This document shows positions 1 through 12,205 of a DNA stretch of 64,000 nt, piece by piece; position 1 is the first letter of the stretch; the number at the start of each line of letters is the position of its first letter. This stretch comes from Zonotrichia leucophrys gambelii (Eukaryota > Chordata > Aves > Passeriformes > Passerellidae): positions 5,297,814 through 5,361,813 of the forward strand of contig NC_088193.1 of NCBI RefSeq assembly GCF_028769735.1, read 5' to 3'. The position numbers and the translations under genes were made by a program. Below the pieces are notes generated by a model that saw only the letters and a program-made list of their open reading frames with translations, searched no databases and was not told the DNA's origin.

Positions 1-600
1 CCCAATAAGCACACCCAACATCCCCCAAAAAACCCAAATTCTCCCCTTTCCCAGGCCAAGAATCAGGACAGGTCTGTGAGCATGTCCTGTGCATCCACTC
101 AGGTTAATAAAATGACCCAAAACCAAGAGGGAGGAGCCCATTGTGACAACCTGGGTGTCACCAACCCCACCAGCACAACCTGGAGGGAGGACAATCCTTC
201 TGCTTCCAGGTCATCCAGGTTGACCTGATCAGGTCAACATCACAAGATCATCAATGATGAAAACCTCTGAAAGCCATGGCAGAAACCCACCCACCCTTCA
301 GCCGTGTCATCCAGGGACAAAATCCCTCATCCCTGCACCCCCACTGTCCGTCCTCATTTCCCCTTCTTGGCAATTAAAGCAATAAATAAAGGTGAAGGAA
401 TCTCATTCCATTTTTAAGGCAAAAAGGAATGAAAACAGAGAGCGAAGGGCACCGCTGGGAGGGAAGGGGCTGTAATTAAACCCTCCCCCTCTTTATGTTT
501 TCACTGTTTTTCTGAAGGTCTGACTAAAACGCCCTTAAAACCTTCCTCCACAAAAGCAGGAAAAAGACCCCCCTTCTCCTCCCACCACCCGCCACTAAAT
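1..600. other. unique sequence, no gene seen
   Basis: No exon with plausible splice context, no RNA gene and no recognised repeat. The sequence is C- and A-rich, with short A runs near 30 and 365-430. Open frames are short and conflict with each other. Confidence 0.5.
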
Positions 601-870
601 GGAATGAAATGGATTTTTCAAATGTCATGCTAGTATCCACTTAATAATACATTTTCCTATAGACAGGACAATAATATATATTTTAATCACTTTTCTACAG
701 GCAAATAAACGGCATGGAAGCCTGGCCTTCACTGGCGCTTGGAAATTATGAATTTTTCAATAACCTTTTCTATTATTCATCCCGTGTTATTCCGTAACAT
801 TTCTATGTGAGGAATGTGCTTGCCAGACACTTTATGAATCTCTTCTTTTATTTATTAAACAGCAAGGTGT
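600..870. promoter_or_regulatory. candidate conserved non-coding element
   Basis: AT-rich unique sequence with several homeodomain-like cores, including TTAATAATAC near 640 and TATTATTCAT near 770, plus an ATAAACGGC stretch. It has no repeat signature and no useful reading frame. The look is that of a deeply conserved vertebrate enhancer, but this is inference from composition alone. Confidence 0.25.
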
Positions 871-3270
871 CTCCCTGAAACCCCTCCTCCCTCCTCTGGA
901 AAGATGTCAGCGGAGCCTGAGCAAGACTTAAGACACAGATAATTACACCTTGGGTCATTAATAATTTCCCCTCTGTAAGAGTGGCCACGTGAGCAGCTCC
1001 TGGGATGCAGCTGGCTCAGCCTCAGGTGGGTTTGGGGGCAGATGCCAGGAAGAAATTCCAAAATTTAGGGAAGAGGAAAATGGGATGGGCTTCAGGGGTA
1101 TGTCCTATAAAAGCATCTCTATATAGGGAGGGATTCAATTGGCTGTGGCACAGCACAATTCCCTTGGCTCTGGTATGGATGAGCCAAATTAGAAATCAAG
1201 GCTGTGTCCATGGATTTTGAGTTTGAGGGGAGCCAACTCTGCATCCCTGGCTCCTATGGGCACCCTCCATGAGGGTCTGGCACTGTGTCCTGGTGGATTG
1301 GATGGCCAGATGCCAAAAAAAAGCCTTTTTCACACTAAAACACCAGTGCCCCACTGTCACTCATCATTTACATAGTTCCTGCTGCAGGAACGGCCCTGTA
1401 AATAAAATCAAAATCCTTTTTAATGTTTGTCTCCACCTCGCCCTGAGCAGAGGGACCAGCGCGTGCTGCGGCTTTGCTGGGACGTCGGATGGCACAGGAC
1501 GGGATCAAACAGGGAAGCATCACTCCCAACACCTAATACCAGCTTAATTACGGGATGATATCTGTGACTTACGCCCCTGCACAACGCAGAGAGCTCAGCA
1601 GCTGACGGCAAAGATCCTCTGATGCGACCCAATTAGGAATCCAGATCCGACGTTCAGGAGCCAAACGCACGGCATAAAGAAAAAGCAAAGGAGACGCCAA
1701 GGAAGCAGACCTGGGATTAATCTGAGTGCTGTGCTCGTGGATACCCATGAGGTAATGGTTAAAAAGATTTATAATTTGAAGGCAATGACCTCGTGGGGGA
1801 AGAGTGGGGGTGCTCTTCTTGCAGCAAGCGGGGCCTTATTATTTTGCAAATGACATCTCCATCACGAGGCAGAGCCTCTCATGCTGAAATACAGATGAAT
1901 AAATGATACATAGAGGAGCTTTATGCAGATCCTTGGTGGAGATATGAAGAAAAGGGAAAATTAAAAAAAAAAGACAGAAAATTAAAGCATCGATTTCCCA
2001 CAGTGTTTCCGTTCCCATCCCCAAGGTTCAGATAGCAGCGTCACTTGGGAATTTAAAAAGATATAAAAAAGAAGTAAAATAAAACGATCGAAAATACCAC
2101 CTGGAGCTCTGCACTTAAGAAAGAAGGAGAAGGAATTTTAAAATGGGATGCTGGATCTAAAAGCAGCTTTGGCAGCACAGCTCAAAGCAGCCAGAGCATC
2201 CCTAGGCACAGTCCTGGTTCATCATCTGGAGACCTTATCCCACACACAGAGAGCTGGAGTTCATGGGACCAGCCAGACTCCAGTCCAAGCCATTTTCCCT
2301 CAGTATCTTTCATTAGCTGATCCTTCCTGCCTGCCACAAGGACAAGAGGAAGGACATCGCCCCAGTCTGTGGCCAGGAGCCTGTTCCATACCTGTTCAAA
2401 CACTGATAACTCCTACTCCAGCTGCCTCAGGTGGCTGTGGGCTGACACTTGGCAAAGGATTTCTCTGATAACTCCTTGTAATCAGGACGGGAAAACAGCC
2501 CCACTGAACCCAACAAAAAAAAGTAGATTAAAATAAAAAAAAAGAAGCAACCGTGAGAAAAGGCCTGTGACAGGGACTGTAATGGATTTTCAGGGGCGGG
2601 AAATGCTTTTGGTTCAACTTTTTGTTGTTGCAGCAGGGGGCTGGAATTGGAGGGATTGAATGCAGGGCAGGGATGCAGCTCAACACACCGAGGCCAGTGT
2701 CCCTGCTCCAGGGGCCTTGCTAGACAGCCTCCAAGGAAAAAAATCATTCCACTATTGTTAGTGATACTGTGATAATATAGGGAATCCATGAGGCAGAGGC
2801 AGAATCCTACCACAGGAAAGAAACTCAAATAAAATAAGGAAAATCTCTAGGAAATTCAGTTTTTTCTGTACCCTGAGGATGAGGAGGAGAAACACAGAGA
2901 AACACCAGCTAGGTGCCATGCCCAGGATGGCAAAGGTCATGTGTGAAGCACATACCCTGCAGGTCTTATGCCAGGTGTGACCATGGGCAGTGAATCCCAG
3001 TGCCCTCATTAGCCAGAATTCCTATTTCATGCCCAGTGCTGGTTATTTTTAAACCTGCACATCTCAGATGAGCTGAAAGCCCAGAAGACAGGCAGCTCCA
3101 GTCAGAGAAGCAAGATCCATGGATAACGGCAGCATGGAAGGGGTGAAGGAACAGGACAGCAGGGCTGGGACAGGATACTGTGAGAAAGGACAAGAGCAAA
3201 AATTGGGGATAAGTGTGGATGGTGAGCACCAGAACTGTTCAAGGCAGACAGGAATCTTGGAGATTCCCAG
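871..3270. other. unique sequence, no gene seen
   Basis: Mixed-composition non-coding DNA. A-runs lie at about 1962-1971 and 2514-2544. The few open frames of 60-130 codons overlap one another on both strands and lack recognisable domains. Confidence 0.5.
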
Positions 3271-3497
3271 CTCCTGTGAGGGCACTGAGGTGCTGGCACA
3301 GGTTTCCCAGAGAAGCTGTGGTTGCCCCATCCCTAGAAGTGTTCAAGGCCAGGTTAGGTTAGATCAGGGTTAGGCTGGATGGGGTTGGAGCAACCTGGTC
3401 TAGTGGAAGGTGTCCCTGTCCATGGCAGTGGTAGGAATAAGATGAGGTTTAAGATACATTCCAACCCAAAAAATTCTGGGATTCTGTGATTGTATGA
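3271..3497 (+). mobile_element. CR1 retrotransposon, 3' fragment
   Basis: The order of blocks matches the CR1 3' untranslated end: GCTGGCACAGG, a CCCATCCCTAGAAGTG block, GGTCTAGTGGAAGGTGTCCC, CCATGGCAG, then CATTCCAACCC and a tail ATTCTGTGATTGTATGA. It is truncated at the 5' side, as most CR1 copies are, and encodes nothing. A short extra GGTTAGATCAGGGTTAGG stretch near 3351-3373 looks like a small local duplication within the copy. Confidence 0.9.
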
Positions 3498-4956
3498 CCC
3501 ATGACCAGCAAGGCTGGGAGGAGGGAACAATTGCTGAGGAGGGATTTCCAGGTGGAAAGAAAGGATGGCTCAGAGAGAGGAGAAGGGATCACCATCCTCA
3601 TGTGCTCCTTTGCAGCACCATCAGCATGGGAGCCTGACCTGACTTTCCCAATCCCACAGGAATTTCTGGACTTAAAGGCAGAGGCTCTCTACTGCACCCA
3701 CCCGTGCAGCTCTGCCAAAAGCACCAAAATTGAGGTCACCCAGATCCCAGTTCATGGCCTTGGCTCCCTGTCTTTGTCCTTGGCATAAAGGTTCTGGCAC
3801 TGAGCTCCAACCCCAGCTGGTGGGAGGCGAGGGCTTTTTGGACCTTGTGAACCTCATGAGAAACAGAATCTCCAGCAAAATGGAATAAAGGTACTGACAT
3901 GTTGTGCTGGCCAACTTCTCCAGAAGGATCTGGTGGGTTTGGCTCGGTACAGGTACCAAAAGGAGCTGCCACGTTTTTCAATGTCCTCAACAAGTTGGCT
4001 GCTGAGCCTCTGAAATTCAGGAATTTGTCCAGCAATCCAAGTGGAGCACTTTGGGAAACACAGACTGAACTAACCACTTGGAAAACAGCTTCCAAGTCTC
4101 TCTGAAGCTTTCCCCTGAAATGACAGCTCCAACTTTTTAATGGCACCCAAAGCATTTTCAGCCTGGTTTCCTGAGGAAATGAGCCTTACACACCGGCAGT
4201 GCCTGCCCGGCTGTTTCCTTTCCCCATCTCCAGTGATTTCTAAACCTTATAACCCATTTCAATAAAATCTGATGGAAGGACACATTTATCTCCAAGATAC
4301 AAGTTTGGGGAAAATAGGGAACTAGTCAGATGAAAGATACTATTAAAGCTTTTACCCAGAGAAAGGCAGCACTGTGAATTCAACTTTTTTTAAGCATCAG
4401 AAAATCTAGCACGAGTTTGCTCTCGAGACACAGGCACAGGGATCCAGGAATAATTATTTCTGTTGCTCATGGAAGTAGCTGTGTGTGTTTTTTATATGTA
4501 TGAAATCAACACTAGAATATTTGCCTGGATAAACTAATCGAAATTGCTTGTTGGATGAGTTCACCGGCTATAAAACCCTGCAGTTACAAGGTATAATTAC
4601 AGCAGCTTTTATTTTCCTCAACAAAAAAAGTCTTCATTAAAACAGAGTTAAGGTTGTAAACAGATCATTAATTTACAACAACATTATCAGATGGGTTACA
4701 GTTATTAAAAGAGCACACACTGAAGAGCCAGGAAACCGAGGAGTGAAGGTTAAAACCAGCTGAAATTTGGAAAGCTGAGTTGCATAAATATTCCAGCCCC
4801 AGCCTGATCAGTTGCAGGGATATTGCAGCAAGGACACCTGGAGAGATCTGCATTATGGATGGGCTGGTGGGAGGCCCAGCAATGCCAGAGATGCTCCTGG
4901 AGCAGGCACGGACACGGAGCTTCCCCGGAGACCTCTGGGGATCAGGACCTGCCAAG
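3498..4956. other. unique sequence, no gene seen
   Basis: No repeat or exon recognised. The overlapping open frames of 95-139 codons near 3,500-4,155 show no domain and lie on opposing strands, so they are treated as chance. Confidence 0.5.
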
Positions 4957-5011
4957 ATCTGGTCTAGGGGACTGGAACAAAATGGGCTTTAAGTTCCCCT
5001 CCAACCCAAAC
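4957..5011 (+). mobile_element. CR1 3' end, left part (split by LTR)
   Basis: Contains the CR1 block GGTCTAGGGG, then GGAACAAAATGGGCTTTAAG and CCAACCCAAAC. It stops in mid-motif where an LTR starts at 5012. The remainder of the CR1 tail is at 5507-5532. An internal deletion removes the usual GTGTCCCTGCCCATGGCAGG part. Confidence 0.8.
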
Positions 5012-5506
5012 TGTTGTGGTGTGTTGCAATATCCTGTTTTACCTTCTCCCTTCCCCCTCGCCCCTCGCTGAGTGTGCCCTGTCAATCAGGCTAACATACC
5101 AGCAAGGCATCATGTGATAGGTGTCCCTAGTCCCTTGAGACCCTGCCCCTTCACCTGGTTGGTGACTCACCTGTCCCCTCCCCTTCCCCTGTCCTGAGCT
5201 TAAAATGTTAATGAGACCATGCGGCCTCCGTTCTGTTACCAGCAGTGGCCCAGTGCAGACACCTCTGTACCAATGGAATAAACATCTGGCAACCTTCTAG
5301 CAGAATCCACTCCTTTTATCTCCACTATCGCCAGAAGCTCTCTCTCCTGAGGAGAACGGAGTCCTGTCTTGTGCCCCGCTGCACTCTGCCGCCAGCCAAG
5401 GTATCTCTGGGGTAAAACACCGCAGTGCTGCCTCTGGCCCAGCAGCGAAGGTCAGAACTGGCCTAGGCACCATCTAACTGGTTATATTGGGATACATATT
5501 CCAATA
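5012..5506 (+). mobile_element. solo LTR inserted in CR1
   Basis: About 495 bp with ends TGTTG and CAATA, an imperfect inverted repeat. The same six bases CCAAAC lie directly on both sides (5006-5011 and 5507-5512), a perfect target-site duplication. A TTAAAA promoter-like box lies near 5201 and a polyadenylation signal AATAAA at 5277-5282, giving plus orientation. There is no internal retroviral sequence, so this is a solo LTR left by recombination between the two LTRs of a provirus. A 6 bp duplication is typical of alpha/betaretrovirus-like (ERVK-type) integrases. The family name is not assigned. Confidence 0.85.
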
Positions 5507-5532
5507 CCAAACCAGTCTGGGATTCTCTGATT
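5507..5532 (+). mobile_element. CR1 3' end, right part
   Basis: CCAAACCAGTCTGGGATTCT continues the CR1 tail interrupted at 5011. The first six bases are the target-site duplication of the LTR. Confidence 0.8.
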
Positions 5533-7830
5533 TGCCCCACTGAACACCACAGGCACCCTAGGAGGCTGAGCCCACCCTGGATGACACCCCCTGAGACCTC
5601 TTTGGGCTGCAGCTCGTCTCACATGGGTCAAGGCACTGAACCCAGAGGGGTCTGCCCAGCTATCCCAGCCCCACCTGGAACCCTCAGGGTGCCCAGGTGT
5701 GCCCCAGAGCAGTGGCAGCCATGGGATCACACCAGGGGATGCCCAGCAAAGCCACACTTCTCTTATGAAGGAAAAGCTCATTTAAACTCTGCCTTTGGAG
5801 AGCAAAGACCAACAGCACTATGGAATCATAGTGAGAAGGACCAGGATGGGATTTCACCCAGGAGCTCAGGATCTGGCACCTCCCTGTGCTGCTCCATTCA
5901 GGCAAAGGGCTCCTCTGGGCAGCAGAGCAGATATAACAGCAAATGAGGGCAAGCACACACAGAGGGGGGGATCACAGGAATTCAGAGAAAATTGGGGTTT
6001 TCAGCTGTTTGCTTTCCCTCTCAGCCTTGGGTTTGCATTCCTTTTATCCCTTACTTTTATTGTAAGTACAGAGTATTAGCTGTCCTTAGTAGCTCCTGAA
6101 GGAGCCAAGAGCTGGAGTGATGGACCCAGCAGGGAAGGGGCAAGCATCCCACGTGGCTCCAGCTCCAAGAAAATCTGTGATTTGGTGTCTTGCCATAAAG
6201 CAGGATACAGGCACAATCAATTTCCTCACAGCCATGACTCGAGGCCCCCTTCTTCCCTTGAAACCTGCCCCAGGTTTGCTTTCAGCACATCGAGTGGAGA
6301 GAGAGAGAGAGAGAAATACAATCGTGGAAAACCTTTTAAAGCCTGCACAGCTCTCCCTTGATAGCACATTGTTAAAAGGGATGTTATTGCGAGGGGACAC
6401 TGTGAATCCATACAGTCAATGCTCCAGAACTTTAGTGGCAAAACAACTCAATAGCCTCAATTGACTGCATGAAATTCTATCATTTTACCACTAGAAAGAA
6501 AAGAAGGCAGGAAGAAAAAAAAAATAAATAAGAGACTACATTGCATTTGTCTTTCGTTAACTCCCTGGGTAAGAGCATCTCAATCCCTGTCCTTAGCACA
6601 ATGTGAGCCAACTCCCAAGTGGCTCCAATAAAAAAAAAAAAAAAGCCAAATACATCCCAAATGCACTGCCACACTCCAGAGCAGCTCTCCTGACTACCCC
6701 AAAAAGAACAGCCTCGGCAGCATAAAGACACAGCATCAGCCTCAGGCAGCTGCCTTGATTACCACCTTCCCTCTGATGAAGATGACGCGGGATATGATTA
6801 AAGATGCTCTGAAAAGACACACAAGTAATAGAGGAGAACTTTTTGCCTCCTTTCCCCAGCTAGGTCACTAGGTGTTCCTCCTCAGCAGCTGATTTCTTAT
6901 TCCAAATTTGTCCAGACCCTGCTCTTCTTCATCAGCTGAAGAGCTCCAAGACCGCTGGCGCCTCAGCCGCTCCTCTCCTGCTGATTGGGCTTTGTGGCTC
7001 TTGGGAAGCTCTGCCTGATGGCAGGAATCTGCCTGCACCCTCCACCAACCGGTGCTTAAAGGGGCTCCAAGGCATCGTGGAGGGTTCAGAGCATCACAAA
7101 GAGCCAGCAAGTATTACTTTTGTAAAGCAAAACCCCTGCTTAGCTTCTTTTCCCCTGTTTTTCTCATGCTGCACACTCAGGAATTCAGCTGCTTTCACCA
7201 CAGCCGCTCAGAAAGATGCCAATCACCCCGAGCTGCCCTCAGTCCATCCCCAAGAGGGAGAGAAAAGATGGTTTTATTTCAGGTAGCGCAATCCAGCAGG
7301 CAGATCAGAGGGCTGAGAGAGCAGGCAGGCGCCTGGCTGCCTCCCCACACTGCAGAGTGACTTTGGGAAGTCATCTCACTCTGCCGGGTCCCCTCCCATT
7401 TTCCTTCTCTCTGCCCTTCTCTGCCATCTGACACACGGGCTGTTTCCTTGTCCCCCGGCCAAGCCCCAGCCCCGCAGCGCTCCCTGCAAACGCTAATGAG
7501 CAGTGCCATTGCAACCTGGACGTGCGGGGCTGAACATCTGTGCTGCCACAGAAACCCCTGGATCAGGGCTGGAGGGATGGAACAGCACAGCCAGCGGGGC
7601 TTTGCCTCCGTCCCAAACCATCCTCTGCACTTAGAGCTGCCCACCCCAAAATTTCCACTCCTTTCCCACCCGTGTCAGGCCATATTCCACCAGGGCAGAG
7701 CATGGGATGAGCACAGAGATGCCAAGAGGGACTTGTGCAGCCTCCTCTGTGCAAGGCAGCACCTGCCGGGATGTCTCATCACAGCCAATTGATATTCTAC
7801 TGAGCATCTTTGGAAAAATAATCTGCAAAC
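5533..7830. other. unique sequence, no gene seen
   Basis: Holds a short (GA)n run at about 6298-6314 and A-runs near 6517 and 6630-6644. Nothing else is recognised. The open frames here are 60-120 codons, mutually overlapping and without domains. Confidence 0.5.
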
Positions 7831-8050
7831 AAGACGCTGCAGGCTATAAAATCACTCCCTCTCCTTCGCTTTAGTTCGCAGCTTAATAAAAGCATAACAC
7901 AAGGTAGCCGAGGAAACCGCCGCACTTTGCCCAACCACATCATCCCTTTGTGTATTATTAATCGGTTTCAAGTTGTACCACGGCTTCCTGGGGTGGGGAG
8001 GAGAAGGGGGCTCCGGTTGTGGAGGAGACTTGTCTTTCCCTTTCAAGATT
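7830..8050. promoter_or_regulatory. candidate conserved non-coding element
   Basis: Unique sequence with low-repeat, balanced composition and homeodomain-like motifs (TATTATTAATCGG near 7953, GCTTAATAAAAGC near 7880). Selected on appearance only. Confidence 0.22.
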
Positions 8051-8359
8051 TGCTGCTAAAAGTCTCACTTAACAGAGCAGCGCAGAAAGAGAGTGGCACT
8101 TACACCTCTGGCTCCCCATGATGCTCACGGTGAGGATCGATAGGAGAAATCATTTGGGGTTTATCTCTGCTGAAGGACACAGGCACAGCACTGAAATGGA
8201 GAAGTTTCAGACAAATAGGGTGAAAAAAAAAAGCATTGTTGGGAAAATGGGGAAAACACACCAATTTGTGAGAGTGGAATGGGGCCCTAAGTGGCACCCT
8301 GGTATTTTACAGTGTAGTAGATGTCTCTCACCCAAAGCTTTCCAACTCTCCCTTGCTTC

Positions 8360-8410
8360 ATAAAATCATGGAATTCAGTTTTTGGAAAAGACCTCTAAGA
8401 TGTTTCTGGG
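8360..8410 (-). mobile_element. CR1 tail fragment, minus strand
   Basis: AAATCATGGAATTCAG followed by TTTGGAAAAGACCTCTAAGA is the reverse-complement CR1 3' end (consensus near ATCATAGAATCATTTAGGTT then GGAAAAGACCTCTAAGATC). Only about 50 bp survive. Confidence 0.65.
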
Positions 8411-10010
8411 TCCCTGATGGGTTTGTAACAGCTCAGTGCAGGTGTCTCCTCCCTGATCACAACGCATCACACAGGAACATTAATTCTGAGGTCTGCAACC
8501 TGTTCCCAGACCTCCCCACAGGTCTGGTTTCAGGCACAGGCAGAATCCTCTCCAGATGCTCCCAGGATGGAATCAGCAGCTCCCTGGATGCTGCAGAATG
8601 TATTGGAGAGCAGCTCTGAGATGCTGAGCGCTCCCATCTGTGGATTTCTGTATCACCTGGATGAAGAAGGGTTTTATGGTGGGGAAGAAAGGCACGGAGC
8701 ATCCATCAGAGCCCCAGAAGCAGCACAGGCAGGAGACCAACAGGCTCCTGCTGAGGCTTCTGATAATTTTTCCCAATAAAAAAGTACAATATATTGTCTG
8801 TTCGGGAGCAGTTTAAGTTGGTTCATTTCACACAGTAAATTAACCTGATTTCTTTAATAGGGGATTTTTATTTGGTGTCAAGCCCCAACTGTTATCCCAA
8901 ACCCTGCACCCTGGGACTCCAGCTATTAAACCTTCTCCCTGGACACGGAGCTGGAAGCGCTGCTGGGGCAGCGGGTTTGGTGTCACTCAGAAATAAATGG
9001 CTCAATCATTTCTAAACATCCTGGCCATTTACTGCTGCCACCTGACCCAAGAGATTTCTCGAAGCAAAGCTGTCTTTCAGATTTACCAACTGAAAAACAA
9101 GGTATTGGAAACCCTGCTGGAGTGCAGACCCTTCCCAAGCTCCTGTGGGGATGCTGAGGGCAGCTCCATGCATGGAAATTCACTGTAGGATGGGATAAAG
9201 CACTCAAACTCCTTGAATACCCTGTCCAGGGAGAAAATCAAGGTTTTCTTTTCTGGGTGGGCTCGGTCCTGACTTCCTTTCACACAGCTGCTGCAGTCCA
9301 GATGGGAGCTCAGCTCTTGTGCTGGAAATTGGTTCTCTCTGCACCAGGGATGAACCACAGGATGTGGCTAGGCTGATGATCTAGTTTGGGTAAATAACAG
9401 CACAGATCCAGCAGTCCAATTACTCCCTCCCTTCCCTTTGGTGACTACTGGGGTTCCATAGGCTTTAATGGGACCAGAACCAGCAGTCAAGTTGGGAATC
9501 ACCAGCCCTCACTCTGCCAGCAGAGAGGCATCATCTTTTGGGATTGAAAAATATCCTGAGATTTTAATTCCTGAGAGGTGAAGAGCAGCCCTTTGGCAGT
9601 AAGGATGTAATAATTTTTTTAACTTCTATGGAAAACACCAGCTCAATGTGGCACCAACATTGAGATGGGTTTTCTGATAGTCCAGGCAAGGTATTCAATT
9701 GCTTGATGCCCTCTGTCTCTACAGCAGCTATTCCAAATGTCCATCTGGGTCTCTTTGGGTCTTTGAAATACCCACTTGGGAGGAAATCTATGCCTAAAAT
9801 GCATGAGGCCTCTGAGCTAGTCACAAGCAGAAACTGCCTGTAAAGCAGAAAGAAGACCAAAAGGCAAAATTTCCCCCTCTGCAGTGAATCCAGAGCCCCT
9901 TCTGCCCCTCTCCCTGCTCCTCAAAGCCTCCCATCCCATCCTGGCAGCCGTCACCTCGCCATCCAACCGCTCTGCTCCAATCCACGCCTGGTTAACCAGG
10001 TGACAAATGC
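8411..10010. other. unique sequence, no gene seen
   Basis: No recognised repeat, exon or RNA. It holds several non-overlapping open frames under 100 codons with no domain content. Confidence 0.5.
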
Positions 10011-10330
10011 CCCCAGTTAATTTTTTTTCTCCTCTCCCCTATCTGGGGTGCCGCTGACATTTTGATATTTCCCGCTGAGATTATCCTCCACATAATGAAT
10101 TTTCTCCCCAGCCCCTCCTTCCCTCGCGCCTTTTGGCTCTGCCGGCGCGCGCTCTCTCTCGACTCCGCCGACTCCAGGAGCACGCCCGACACAAGATGAA
10201 TCGCCCGGAGACTCCTGGTGCATCCTTCTTTACACTTCACGTCTTCCCAGAGCCGATGAGAAATGGGTTTTTTCCTCATCCATCATAAGTCAGTGTGACA
10301 AGGCTGTCGTTCTCCGCTGTATCATGCGCC
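10010..10330. promoter_or_regulatory. candidate regulatory element with small CpG patch
   Basis: CpG dinucleotides cluster at about 10,125-10,215 (CCTCGCGCC, GCCGGCGCGCGC, CGACTCCGCCGAC), set against CpG-poor flanks. The surroundings include AT-rich motifs such as CATAATGAATTTTC. A small unmethylated island or an enhancer is possible. It is too short for a typical promoter CpG island, and no transcript is visible. Confidence 0.28.
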
Positions 10331-10414
10331 TCTCCGTCCCGCTTGGCTGAGCAGCCCCGCTTCCCTCAGAGCATCTGGGACCTCTCCGGAGTGCTCTCGC
10401 TTGGATCGGGAATT

Positions 10415-10553
10415 TGGGCACTGACAAAAAGTTATTTCTGAATGTTTCCAGCCTCCAAATTGCTCCCTGCCTCTTGAGCTGTGCCCCAGTAAGATCCTGC
10501 ATGGCTCAGGCTGTGTTAATTCTACGGAAGGGGAAACTGAGGCATGGAGCAGA
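10415..10553 (+). repeat. local duplication, copy C (source-like)
   Basis: This 139 bp segment, from GGCACTGACAAAAAG to GAAACTGAGGCATGGAGCAG, recurs as a reverse complement at about 12,002-12,124. The match is near 95 percent by eye. The partner lacks about 14 bases (around 10,499-10,512). Confidence 0.85.
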
Positions 10554-11335
10554 TTTGCGGCTCCCACAAGGTCTGACTGTGAGACAGGAACAGCTATCCA
10601 CAAATTCTGCTTTTTATCCCAATAACCAAACTCCAAACCTGAGCAATGGCATCAAAACTAAAGGAATAAAAAAGATCAAATTGTCAATTCTCATCTCTTC
10701 AATAAATTCCAAGTGTTTCACTTCAATTTTCCTCCTGTAGCATCAGTCAAAGAAAGCAGAGGATTCTGCCTCAGGTACAATTTGATATGGATACTTCCCT
10801 CTTTTTGATTTGGGATGCTTTTCCCCACAACCTCCACTTACTCAGAAATTCCTCTCAGGCCTGGGGTGGAGGGAATTTGGAGTGGGGGAATCACCCCACT
10901 GTGAATTCAGCCAACACAAAGCCCAGCAGAAAGCTGGAATTTCCTGCCAAGGTTAGGAGCAACCCTCTGCTTTCGCTTCCTGCTGGGCATCCATCCTTGG
11001 GAGCCAGTTTGTGAGTCTGGCAGCAGCACCAGGTGGGGAGCTGCAGTGAGGATGTCAGGGAAAGCAGGGGGAATCAGAGGCAGGCCAGGGTCAGATGGCT
11101 CTGTGCTGCCTGCTGCCACCTGACCCTGCAGCCAGCTTGTTTCCATGACAATAGCAGGTAGCTTCACTCCAAACCATCAAAAAGAAATGGCATGGAAAGC
11201 TGTCCAACAGAGACAGAGAAGTGACAGCTCAGCCATTGGGATTAGACCCCCACCAACAGCTTCCCTCTCAGTTCTACTGCCCATGCCCAGATAAATCCTT
11301 GCATTTTGGGGTTTTTCCTAAAAACAGTGGAAATG

Positions 11336-11399
11336 CCTTGGTGGTGATGATCCTGCAGCCCTTGCCATGCAAGATCCCTACAACACCTGCTCCCCCCAC
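11336..11399 (+). repeat. local duplication, copy B
   Basis: CCTTGGTGGTGATGATCCTG onward is repeated in direct orientation at about 11,923-11,986, with roughly 85 percent identity by eye over 62 bp. Confidence 0.7.
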
Positions 11400-11453
11400 A
11401 TGCTGTTTGGAGAGCCATGAGAAGAGGAGTATTGTACTTGCATTTCTCCCAGA

Positions 11454-11809
11454 TGAAGGAAGGAATGATGAATCTGACTCCATGTTCTCAGAAGGCTAAT
11501 TTATTATTTTATGATACTATAATATATTAAAGAATACTAAACTATACTATACTAAAGAATACAGAAAGGTTACTTACAGAAGGCTAAAAGATAATAATGA
11601 AAACTCATGACTGTCTCCAGAGTCTTGATACAGCCTGGCCCTGATTGGCCAAAGAGTGAAAACAACTCACAGCAGAATCCAATGGAACAATCACCTGTGG
11701 GTAAACAATCTCCAAACACATTCCAGATAGGCACGACACAGGAGAAGCAAATGAGACAAAAATTGTTTCCCTTTTCTCTGAGGCTTCCCTTTCCTCAGCT
11801 TCCCAGGAG
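11454..11809 (-). mobile_element. LTR, left part (minus-oriented)
   Basis: Closely matches the LTR at 15,831-16,223. Shared blocks include GAATGATGAATCTGACTCCA, TTCTCAGAAGGCTAATTTATT, ATACAGAAAGG, GAAAACAACTCACAGCAGAA and GTAAACAATCTCCAAACACA. The reversed polyadenylation signal TTTATT at 11,500-11,505 gives minus orientation. The copy is interrupted at about 11,810 by a 0.3 kb patch and resumes at about 12,125. Confidence 0.85.
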
Positions 11810-12124
11810 AAAATGGATTTATAGAAAGGGAATTTTAAGCAGCTCTCTTTGAAAACTTCAACTTGCAAAAATTAAAGGAAAAACTCAGGTACCAGCAGGG
11901 AATAAAACTGGCATCATCAGAGCCTTGGTGGTCATGAGCCTGCAGCCCTTCCCATGCCAAATCCCTGTAATACCTTCTCCCCCAGGAGAGCCAGGAGGCA
12001 CCTGCTCTGTGCCTCAGTTTCCCCTTCCTTAGGATTAACACAGGATCTTACTGGGGCACAGCCCAAGAGGCAGGGAGCAATTTGGAGGCTGGAAACATTC
12101 AGAAATAACTTTTTGTCAGAGCCC
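11810..12124. repeat. mosaic insert in LTR built from three nearby sequences
   Basis: Read left to right: 11,810-11,924 is the reverse complement of 12,990-13,104 (about 95 percent); 11,923-11,986 is a direct copy of 11,336-11,399 (about 85 percent); 12,002-12,124 is the reverse complement of 10,415-10,553 (about 95 percent). The insert is flanked by a repeated LTR segment (CTCAGCTTCCCAGGAGAA at about 11,794-11,811 and 12,140-12,157). No polyA tail or splice signal was seen at the junctions. Confidence 0.75.
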
Positions 12125-12205
12125 ATTTTCTCCCTTTTCTCAGCTTCCCAGGAGAAGAATCCTGGGTGAAGGGATTTTTCCAGAAAATGTGAGATCCCTG
12201 ATTCT
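12125..12205 (-). mobile_element. LTR, right part (minus-oriented)
   Basis: CTCAGCTTCCCAGGAGAA, then GGGTGAAGGGATTTTTCCAG and AAAATGTGAG match the end of the LTR at 16,160-16,223. It is therefore the 5' end of the minus-strand element begun at 11,454. The exact terminus is uncertain, since the expected TGCCACA end is mutated. Confidence 0.75.

Noticed and set aside
10415..12124. Patchwork block as a spliced host transcript captured by a retroelement
   Set aside because: The outer two pieces are collinear as exons would be, but the source edges lack AG/GT splice signals, the middle piece is in the opposite sense, and there is no polyA.
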